The notes under the pieces: model-generated
Databases searched by the model: none
Seen by the model: only the letters and a program-made list of their open reading frames with translations
Told to the model about the DNA's origin: nothing
Made by a program: the position numbers and the translations under genes
Origin: JBCCMQ01 sp039026235
Lineage (GTDB): Bacteria; Pseudomonadota; Alphaproteobacteria; Rhodobacterales; Rhodobacteraceae
Direction of reading: 5' to 3'
Assembly: GCA_039026235.1 (NCBI GenBank)
Contig: JBCCMQ010000009.1
Location: 102,533 to 166,532 of the forward strand
DNA length: 64,000 nt
In this document: one piece after another, positions 58,082 to 64,000 of the stretch
How the letters are laid out: each line of letters starts with the position of its first letter
Position numbering within the stretch: the stretch's first letter is position 1

Positions 58082-59424
58082 TCCGCAGGACTCGATACCG
58101 GCACGGCGCCTGTATCATCCGCCTTGCCGTAGTGTTCGTTGAAGTCATCCTCAATCGTCGCCGGCTGCGGCAACGGTTTTTCAACCACGCCAAGCAAGGG
58201 AAGGATCACAAGGAAGTAGCCGAACCAATAGGCCGATGCGATCAGAGATAGTGATGCAAATGGCTCCTCTGCCGGCATCGCACCGAGCCACATCAGGAAG
58301 ATGAAGTCGACGACCAGCAGCGCAAACCACCATTTGAACATGGGCCTATAGCGCCCGGAACGGACCGACGAGGTATCTAGCCATGGCGCCAGCGCCATGA
58401 CCGCCAGAGCGCCAAACATCGCCAGAACGCCGAAGAACTTTGCGTCGATGATACCGCCGGTGATCCAACTGGTGAACATCACAATCCAGACATCCGCGGT
58501 AAAGGCGCGCAGGATCGCGTAGAACGGCAGGAAATACCATTCCGGAACGATATGGGCTGGCGTGGCGAGCGGGTTCGCCTCAATGTAGTTGTCTGGGTGG
58601 CCAAGGTAGTTCGGCATAAAGCCGACTATGGCGAAGAAAACCACCATGATCAGCGCCAGGGCGAACAGGTCCTTGATCACAAAATAGGGCCAGAACGGCA
58701 GCGTATCACGCGAGGCTTCGGCCTTTGATGTGCGCCGTACCTCGACACCAGTGGGGTTGTTGTTCCCGGTGCTGTGAAATGCCCAGATGTGCACGATAAC
58801 CAACCCTGCAATCAAGAACGGGAACAGATAATGAAGGCTGAAGAAGCGGTTCAGCGCTGGTTGACCGACGGCACTTGCTCCAAGAAGCCATGTCTGAATT
58901 GCATCACCCACGAACGGAATGGCGCCAAACAGGCCGGTGATCACCGCCGTTCCGTGGAACGACATCTGACCCCAGGGAAGAACGTATCCCATAAAGGCGG
59001 TCCCCATCATCAGCAGATAGATGAGCATGCCAATGATCCAGGTCACTTCGCGCGGCGCCTTGTACGATCCATAGTACAGGCCCCGGAAGATATGCGCGTA
59101 CACAGCTATAAAGAACAGCGACGCTCCATTGGAATGCAGGTACCTGAACGCCCAGCCGCCGTTCACGTTGCGCATGATATGCTCGACGCTGGCAAAGGCC
59201 AGATCAACGTGCGGCGTGTAGTGCATGACCAGCACAACGCCCGTGATAATCTGCATCGCAAGGCAGAAGGTCAGAACAATGCCCCAGATCCACATCCAGT
59301 TGAGGTTCTTCGGTGTTGGGATCATCAGCGTATCGTAAAGCAACGATACGATAGGAAGCCTTTTATGAAGCCACTTTTCTGGCTCGGTCTTCGGTTCGTA
59401 GTGGTCGTGCGGAATTCCTGACAT
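58078..59424 (-). CDS. petB: Cytochrome b, bc1 complex
   Basis: 448 residues with eight or nine membrane helices. Haem-ligand histidine pairs are in the second and fourth helices (LVMHYTPHVDLAFASVEHIMR; YLHSNGASLFFIAVYAHIFRGLYYGSY; LVIVHIWAFHSTGNNN), and the Qo-site PEWYF is in AHIVPEWYFLPFYAILRA. The length is near the Rhodobacter norm. It forms the quinone-binding core of complex III. It lies 11 bases after petA and overlaps petC. Confidence 0.96.
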   Translation of the reverse strand: MSGIPHDHYEPKTEPEKWLHKRLPIVSLLYDTLMIPTPKNLNWMWIWGIVLTFCLAMQIITGVVLVMHYTPHVDLAFASVEHIMRNVNGGWAFRYLHSNGASLFFIAVYAHIFRGLYYGSYKAPREVTWIIGMLIYLLMMGTAFMGYVLPWGQMSFHGTAVITGLFGAIPFVGDAIQTWLLGASAVGQPALNRFFSLHYLFPFLIAGLVIVHIWAFHSTGNNNPTGVEVRRTSKAEASRDTLPFWPYFVIKDLFALALIMVVFFAIVGFMPNYLGHPDNYIEANPLATPAHIVPEWYFLPFYAILRAFTADVWIVMFTSWITGGIIDAKFFGVLAMFGALAVMALAPWLDTSSVRSGRYRPMFKWWFALLVVDFIFLMWLGAMPAEEPFASLSLIASAYWFGYFLVILPLLGVVEKPLPQPATIEDDFNEHYGKADDTGAVPVSSPAE

Positions 59425-59435
59425 CGGGATCTCCC

Positions 59436-60023
59436 TTAGCCGAGTTTTATCGTGCTGGCGTCATCCCAGACCGCCGGCGGGATGGGCAGGTTCTCAGGCG
59501 CCGGGCCTTTGCGGATGCGGCCTGCCAGGTCGTAGTGTGACCCGTGGCAGGGGCAAAACCAGCCGCCGAAATCGCCCGCTTGGCCGAGCGGAACACAGCC
59601 GAGGTGGGTGCAGACGCCCATCTGTACGACCCAGGCGCGCGCGGCTTCACCTTCGGGCGAGGCGATGGTGCGGTTGTCGTCGCTTGCCAGCGCCTCTTCG
59701 TCGTCAAGATTCGCATTTCGGGCCAGCGGGTCCGGGAAATCGCCTGCTGACGCTTCGTCGTCTGCCTGCGCCTCTGCGATTTCTTCACCGGTGCGATGGC
59801 GAATAAAGACGGGCTTGCCTTGCCAAAGGACCGTCAATTGCGTGCCAGGCTCAACACCACCAACGTCGACCCGCAAAGTGCTAAGCGCTTTGACGTCCGC
59901 CGACGGGTTCATTTGATTGACCAGCGGCCAAACCGCTGCGCCGGCTGCAACAACGCCTGCGCCGGCTGTTGCGTAGTAGATAAAGTCGCGTCGCGTACCT
60001 TCGTGGTCTTCTGCGTGGGACAC
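59436..60023 (-). CDS. petA: Rieske iron-sulfur protein, bc1 complex
   Basis: 195 residues from a GTG at 60023 with a GGAG ribosome site 8 bases upstream (the TTG one codon earlier is less likely). The N-terminus MSHAEDHEGTRRDFIYYATAGAGVVAAGAAVWPL is a Tat-type anchor. The [2Fe-2S] boxes are CTHLGCVPLGQ and CPCHGSHYDLAGR near residues 130 and 150. A charged insert (ASDDNRTIASPEGEAAR) is as in Rhodobacter proteins. It is the first gene of petABC, and a terminator-like hairpin separates it from the upstream GST. Confidence 0.95.
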   Translation of the reverse strand: MSHAEDHEGTRRDFIYYATAGAGVVAAGAAVWPLVNQMNPSADVKALSTLRVDVGGVEPGTQLTVLWQGKPVFIRHRTGEEIAEAQADDEASAGDFPDPLARNANLDDEEALASDDNRTIASPEGEAARAWVVQMGVCTHLGCVPLGQAGDFGGWFCPCHGSHYDLAGRIRKGPAPENLPIPPAVWDDASTIKLG

Positions 60024-60104
60024 CAACGGTTCTCCTTCGTGGCCGCTTGCCGCGGCATACTCGTTATCGCGCCCGGTTCCAACCGAAAGCGATGGTGGTC
60101 ATAT

Positions 60105-60130
60105 AAAACCGCTGGAGCAGCGTCCAGCGG
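60105..60130 (-). terminator. Terminator-like hairpin between the GST gene and petABC
   Basis: CCGCTGGA (60109-60116) pairs with TCCAGCGG (60123-60130) around a 6-base loop, followed on the minus strand by TTTTATAT. The T-run is short, so partial termination is likely; it would insulate petABC from GST transcription. Confidence 0.55.
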
Positions 60131-60221
60131 ACAATCGGGCGCACTGAAGTCAAATAGCATACGCCCGACGCACATAGCATTCAAAGTTTTAAGCTAGAGC
60201 AAATAAGGAGATGTCCACCTT

Positions 60222-60827
60222 CTAGCCGCCTGGACTTGTGTCCTGCATCGACGGGCGATCTTTGATCCCGGCATGCCAGTCCACAAGCGACGGGTGCGCA
60301 GCCCGCCAATTCCGGTCTGGGTGGCGAAAATCAATGTATTCCAGCGCGCATGCGATAGCGATATGGCCAATGTCCAAAGGCCCAGCAAGATGCGAAGTCC
60401 AGACGCTGTCCAAGGCTTCCAGTGATCGCGAAACACGCGCCCACTGGGCCTCTACCCAGCTCTCACTTTGTTCTTCGCCTGACCGGAACCGTGCCTCATA
60501 GACCATCAGCACTGCTGCGTCGCATATGCCGTCACCCAAGGCTTCCAATGTCAGAACTTCCCAAAGACTGCCGTCGGGATAAAGTCCACCTTGAGCCAGA
60601 TCGTCCAAGTACCGGCAGATCGTGCGGCTGTCGAAAAGCGCAGGACCGTCTTCACGAACCAAAGTCGGCAGCTTGGCAAGGGGGTTGATGGCCTTAAGCG
60701 CATCATCGGCGATACCGGGTCCTGCGGCGGTCGAGATCAGCTCGATACGGTCGTCCAAACCGCATTCGGCGGCCACGACCCGTACTTTTCGCACGAAAGG
60801 CGACGCGGCCGCATAAAGAAGCTTCAT
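60222..60827 (-). CDS. Glutathione S-transferase family protein
   Basis: 201 residues from the ATG at 60827, which has an AAGGA ribosome site. The N-terminal domain MKLLYAAASPFVRKVRVVAAECGLDDRIELIS (active-site serine in ASPFVRKV), the NPLAKLPTLVREDGPALFDSRTICRYLDDLA glutathione pocket, and the helical C-domain with LAGPLDIGHIAIACALEYIDFRHPDRNW are all visible. It is a beta/zeta-like GST of unknown substrate. The upstream 92-residue gene ends one base before its start. Confidence 0.85.
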   Translation of the reverse strand: MKLLYAAASPFVRKVRVVAAECGLDDRIELISTAAGPGIADDALKAINPLAKLPTLVREDGPALFDSRTICRYLDDLAQGGLYPDGSLWEVLTLEALGDGICDAAVLMVYEARFRSGEEQSESWVEAQWARVSRSLEALDSVWTSHLAGPLDIGHIAIACALEYIDFRHPDRNWRAAHPSLVDWHAGIKDRPSMQDTSPGG

Positions 60828-60828
60828 T

Positions 60829-61107
60829 TCAAATCCTTCGGATACTGAGGCGCCCCAACGCAGCGAGGTCGAACTCAAGACCCGGGCCGCGCCGTCCAAG
60901 CCGGACGCTGCGCCTAAAGCGCGCTGTCGCACGAGCGGCATCGGCATCCCGGTGCCGTGTCATTCCTTCCGGCATGGCGTCAATCACGTCTTCGACGTGC
61001 TGGTCCCGGCGACCTTCAGGTAGGCTGCGCCACGCCGCATATGCCGCAACGGCAATCGGTGCAACGCGCAACGCGGTTATTGCGATCGGGGCAAGCGGTA
61101 AAGCCAT
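60829..61107 (-). CDS. Small hypothetical membrane protein
   Basis: 92 residues, starting MALPLAPIAITALRVAPIAVAAYAAWRSL, which is one hydrophobic segment, and continuing with a charged Arg/Asp-rich region (EGMTRHRDADAARATARFRRSVRLGRRGPGLEFDLAALGRLSIRRI). It is conserved in related genomes by memory but has no known role. It ends one base before the GST start. Confidence 0.55.
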   Translation of the reverse strand: MALPLAPIAITALRVAPIAVAAYAAWRSLPEGRRDQHVEDVIDAMPEGMTRHRDADAARATARFRRSVRLGRRGPGLEFDLAALGRLSIRRI

Positions 61108-61141
61108 AGTGACCTCAACTGGACAGCTTCAGGCGCTCAGA

Positions 61142-62431
61142 CTAGGCAGTCCGGGCGCTCAATTCCAGAGCAATCCCGTCAAGCCCGCCTTCGACACCGG
61201 CCTCCAACCGGCAGCTGACAATCGAACCGACCTGCTGCGCCGTAGGAAAGCGAACCTCAGCAAATGTCTCTGTCCGTCCCATGTGGGCGGCTTCTGTCAG
61301 CACCTGGGCCCAGGTTCCGTTGAGTGCGGCGGTATGCGCCCGAACGGCCTTCTGGCCGGCGGCTCGAAGGACTGCCGCCCTTTGGCGGATTGTCTCACCG
61401 GGAACCTGCGGCATGCGCGCGGCGGGTGTCCCCTTACGCGCCGAATAGGGAAAGACATGAAGCCATGTCAAACCGCAATCCTCGATGAGTTTCACAGAGT
61501 TTTCGAACATCGTGTCCGTTTCGGTCGGGAAACCGGCGATGATATCGGCCCCGAAGGTCATCGCAGGGCGGCGACTGCGCAGATCTTCGCAAAAGCGCAC
61601 GGCATCATCACGGGAATGACGTCTTTTCATGCGCTTAAGGGTCAGGTTGTCACCGGCCTGCAGGCTTAGGTGCAGGTGGGGCATCAGCCTCTGGTCACTG
61701 CCGACGGCATCGATCAGGGCTGGGTCCGCCTCGATAGAATCGATCGAGCTGATGCGCAGGCGCGGCAAGTCGGGGACAAGCCGCAAAATGCGCTGGACAA
61801 GATCGCCCAGGCGCGGCGTGCCGGGAAGATCATTTCCCCAGCTGGTCAGATCGACGCCGGTCAAAACAACCTCTCGGTAACCCCGGCCTACAAGGCGCTT
61901 GATCTGGTCGACCACCACGCCCGCCGCGACCGAGCGCGAATTCCCTCGACCGTAGGGGATCACGCAGAATGTGCAGCGGTGATCGCAACCGTTCTGCACC
62001 TGCACATAGGCCCGGCTCCTTGTCCCAAAGCCGTCGATAAGATGCCCGGCCGTATCAGTGACCGACATAATGTCGTTGACCAGAACCGGTTCCGTCGGGC
62101 CAAGAAAATCTGGCGCGAATTTCTGCCATGTGGCGGCTTCCATTTTTTCGCGATTGCCGAGCACGACGTCAACCTCGGGCATGTCCGCAAAGGTCTCTGG
62201 CTCAATCTGCGCGGCACAGCCGGTCACGATCAGGTTGGCCGAAGGATGGGCGCGGCGCAGACGTCGAATGTCCTGGCGGGCTTTGCGAACGGCCTCAGCC
62301 GTCACCGCACAGGTATTGACCACCACCGTGTCCTCAATCCCTGCGGACGTCGCAATCTCTTTCATAGCCTCAGTTTCATACGCGTTCAGACGGCAGCCAT
62401 GGTTTGAGAAAATGGGCGCGCGGCGATCCAT
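61142..62431 (-). CDS. mtaB: tRNA t6A37 methylthiotransferase MtaB
   Basis: 429 residues, a radical-SAM methylthiotransferase. The N-terminal UPF0004 domain has NHGCRLNAYETEAM, VVNTCAVTAEAVRKARQDIRRL and VTGCAAQIEPETF (three cluster cysteines). The radical SAM core has NGCDHRCTFCVIPYGRGNSRSV. A TRAM-type C-terminus follows. The enzyme adds a methylthio group to t6A at tRNA position 37. It overlaps the dapF stop by one base (ATGA), a usual pair in this group. Confidence 0.93.
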   Translation of the reverse strand: MDRRAPIFSNHGCRLNAYETEAMKEIATSAGIEDTVVVNTCAVTAEAVRKARQDIRRLRRAHPSANLIVTGCAAQIEPETFADMPEVDVVLGNREKMEAATWQKFAPDFLGPTEPVLVNDIMSVTDTAGHLIDGFGTRSRAYVQVQNGCDHRCTFCVIPYGRGNSRSVAAGVVVDQIKRLVGRGYREVVLTGVDLTSWGNDLPGTPRLGDLVQRILRLVPDLPRLRISSIDSIEADPALIDAVGSDQRLMPHLHLSLQAGDNLTLKRMKRRHSRDDAVRFCEDLRSRRPAMTFGADIIAGFPTETDTMFENSVKLIEDCGLTWLHVFPYSARKGTPAARMPQVPGETIRQRAAVLRAAGQKAVRAHTAALNGTWAQVLTEAAHMGRTETFAEVRFPTAQQVGSIVSCRLEAGVEGGLDGIALELSARTA

Positions 62432-63267
62432 CAGGACACACTTTCCAAGAAAGCAGCCGGCAGCATGCCGTCAAAGACGTGGGCTGTGGGCCCGCTCATC
62501 CAGACGCCGTCGTCGCGCCAGTCAATTCCCAGCCATCCTCCATCAAGCTCAATCCGCAACGTGCGGTCAGCCAGCCCACGTCTGTGGGCGGCGACGGCGG
62601 CAGCGCAAGCGCCCGAGCCACAGGCCAGCGTAATGCCCGTGCCACGTTCCCAGACGCGCATCCGCAGGTCCGTGCGGCCGCGGACCTGAACGAATTCCAC
62701 ATTTGTCGCCAGCGGGAACAGGGCATGATGTTCGAATGCTTTGCCCTGGCCTGCGACATCGACCTCGGCGATATCCTCGACAAAAAACACGGCATGCGGA
62801 TTGCCCATCCCGACAGCGACCGGGTCGCCCTCGACCGGCAGATGAAGCGTATCGACGTCTTGCGACAGCGGTATGTCGCCCCAAGAGAGTTGCGGCTGAC
62901 CCATGTTTACTGAGACAACCGTATCGTTCCGAACGGCGGTCAGGATGCCGCGTTCCGTGGCCAGAGTGATCTCGCTCTTGCTGCTGGCCCGCATCAGATA
63001 ATCTGCAATGCATCTGGTGGCGTTGCCGCAAGCCGCGGACGTGCTTCCATCGGCGTTCCAGAACGAGAGCGCGGCGGTTGTGCCTGCGCTGTCGCGTATT
63101 TCGGCCAGCTGATCGAAGCCGACACCTCGGTGCCGGTCACCCAGCGCACGCGCCAAACCGGTCGTGACCACCGGGTCACGGCCACGCCCGTCGATTACGA
63201 CAAAGTCGTTGCCCGCACCATGCATTTTCATGAATGGCAAGGCACTTATGCCTCCGGCCTTGGTCAT
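62431..63267 (-). CDS. dapF: Diaminopimelate epimerase
   Basis: 278 residues from the ATG at 63267. Motifs are MKMHGAGNDFVVIDGRG, SFWNADGSTSAACGNATRCIADYL with the first catalytic cysteine, and RVWERGTGITLACGSGACAAAVAAHRRG with the second. It interconverts LL- and meso-diaminopimelate for lysine and peptidoglycan. It is the first gene of the mtaB pair. The longer frame to 63354 has no homology. Confidence 0.94.
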   Translation of the reverse strand: MTKAGGISALPFMKMHGAGNDFVVIDGRGRDPVVTTGLARALGDRHRGVGFDQLAEIRDSAGTTAALSFWNADGSTSAACGNATRCIADYLMRASSKSEITLATERGILTAVRNDTVVSVNMGQPQLSWGDIPLSQDVDTLHLPVEGDPVAVGMGNPHAVFFVEDIAEVDVAGQGKAFEHHALFPLATNVEFVQVRGRTDLRMRVWERGTGITLACGSGACAAAVAAHRRGLADRTLRIELDGGWLGIDWRDDGVWMSGPTAHVFDGMLPAAFLESVS

Positions 63268-63371
63268 GAACGCGCATATAACGCTGACGGCACAGAAGCG
63301 CCAGAGCGCCGCGGCGTCGTGCGATTCCGCTTGACCCTGAATGTCCGGTTTCATACACGAGCTGCCTGAGT

Positions 63372-63447
63372 GGGCCCGTAGCTCAGTTGGTAGAGCAGTT
63401 GACTTTTAATCAATTGGTCACAGGTTCGAATCCTGTCGGGCTCACCA
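63372..63447 (+). tRNA. tRNA-Lys (anticodon TTT)
   Basis: A 76-base cloverleaf including the encoded CCA: acceptor GGGCCCG pairs with CGGGCTC (one G-T), the D-arm is AGCTCAGTTGGTAGAGC, the anticodon loop is CTTTTAA with anticodon TTT, and the T-arm is CAGGTTCGAATCCTG. It is divergent from dapF. Confidence 0.96.
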
Positions 63448-63851
63448 ATTTCATCAGTCTTTTCAGCGTCTTGTATCGGGACGCTTAAATTTCCGTCCGA
63501 CCCTCCGATCGCGTCCGTGTCGGACGGTCTGTCCCTTAGGGCGCGACAGGCTGAAACTGGCACACAAAAACCACTCTCACTTGTCGACCATTTCAACACG
63601 GGCAATTGCTGTTCGGGCGGAAGGTTTGGTCTGCGACGCGTCTTGAACCAGCCGACGATACCATTGAAGTACTCGATCGTTTGGTCGCTCGGAACCGTGG
63701 ACAGGTCAATTTGATGATACGGTCGCATGGGGTTGCTAGGCTGCCATGATGTCGATGAGGATCCTGCGGGCTTTCAGCGGCTCGTCAGCGTCGATGTGCT
63801 CAATCGCGGCGGCCATGAGCGGGCCGGTCTTGATCAGGTGCACCGGGATCA
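63448..63851. other. About 400 bases without a supported gene
   Basis: After tRNA-Lys I find no credible coding region on either strand. The open frames here are antisense to the tRNA or lack homology. A short minus-strand frame near 63736-63848 (ending KARRILIDIMAA) is not recognised. The region may be a former insertion site, since a decayed transposase piece follows. Confidence 0.5.
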
Positions 63852-64000
63852 GCCGCCTCGTTTGCGGACCGTCAACCGTTCTTGCCGGCAGAGGCGGAAC
63901 AGCCTCTTGTGGTTCACCTCGACGCCTTCCCGCTGCGGCAGGATTGCAAACGACGATACCCAAACCGACGCCGCTCATTGCCAACTCGCGCAGCCGCTAA
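63852..64000 (-). pseudogene. Decayed IS3-family transposase (OrfB) fragment
   Basis: Read on the minus strand in three phases, the sequence gives RLRELA, then NERRRFGYRRL, then REGVEVNHKRLFRLCRQERLTVRKRGG and a stop at 63849-63851. This is the classic N-terminal part of IS3-type OrfB transposases. Two apparent one-base losses (before NERRR and after RRL) break the frame, and the sequence stops matching at about 63851. It is truncated by the window edge upstream. No inverted repeat or target duplication is visible within the window. Confidence 0.78.

Noticed and set aside
63351..63728. 125-residue minus-strand frame containing DRIRTCDQLIKSQLLYQ
   Set aside because: This is the well-known translation of the antisense strand of tRNA-Lys, an annotation artefact, not a protein.

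Overview
The window is a gene-dense chromosomal segment of an alphaproteobacterium, most probably a member of Rhodobacterales (Roseobacter/Rhodobacter group). The grounds are: a CcrM-type adenine methyltransferase with a cluster of GANTC sites upstream; a petABC (fbcFBC) cytochrome bc1 operon of Rhodobacter type; a petP-petR regulatory pair; the block DUF3576 lipoprotein - leuS - lptE - holA; the block mutY - DUF721 - dsbA; an acidic Rhodobacter-type porin; and an isoprenoid block xseB-ispA-dxs. Base composition and codon use look uniform and GC-rich. Only the last ~150 bases (a decayed IS3-type transposase piece) look foreign. I see no CRISPR array, prophage, rRNA or intact insertion sequence.

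Layout. 1-7.6 kb: start of ftsK, a class I aminotransferase, an amidase, a ubiH-like hydroxylase, then Trm112-like, LON-domain, thioredoxin/TPR and xthA genes. 7.5-11.7 kb: an OmpR-type response regulator divergent from ribA and an L,D-transpeptidase, then yggS and a porin. 11.9-18.7 kb: the leuS-lptE-holA block followed by two glutathione transferases and a flavin/PNPOx-fold protein. 18.8-22.8 kb: a small HNH protein, a membrane-anchored winged-helix protein with a secreted partner, a histidine-rich secreted protein, rnhB and ccrM. 22.9-32.9 kb: an AlkB-like membrane di-iron enzyme, mutY, DUF721, dsbA, lpxK/waaA (lipid A and Kdo), cysQ-like, pmbA, a DUF2125 protein and tRNA-Arg(CCT). 33-38 kb: a secreted RTX protein, a LacI-type regulator, an EamA transporter and ilvE.

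38.3-45 kb: petP-petR, then a histone-deacetylase-fold hydrolase with xseB, ispA and dxs, an AIG1/FAR-17a-like membrane protein and an epimerase. 45-50 kb: a minus-strand catabolic cluster (class II aldolase, acyl-CoA dehydrogenase, ADP-forming CoA ligase, CaiD-like hydratase) that looks like CoA-dependent beta-oxidation of a betaine or similar acid. 50-53.3 kb: adenine deaminase and AMP nucleosidase as a two-gene purine salvage operon. 53.4-57 kb: HU protein, a second EamA transporter, a CcdA-like electron carrier with an exported thioredoxin, and aroC. 57.2-60 kb: petABC. 60.2-63.4 kb: another GST, a small membrane protein, mtaB-dapF and tRNA-Lys(TTT). The window ends in non-coding sequence and the IS3 remnant.

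Most genes are housekeeping and are packed with 4-base stop/start overlaps. The less ordinary items are: the GANTC cluster before ccrM; a winged-helix protein whose membrane anchor lies N-terminal to its DNA-binding domain, coupled to a small secreted protein; the histidine-rich secreted protein with a spaced direct repeat upstream; a perfect palindrome between ilvE and petP; the CaiD cluster that uses an NDP-forming ligase; and a bacterial AIG1-like protein that keeps the candidate Thr/His pair. I did not find a clearly new defence or mobile system.
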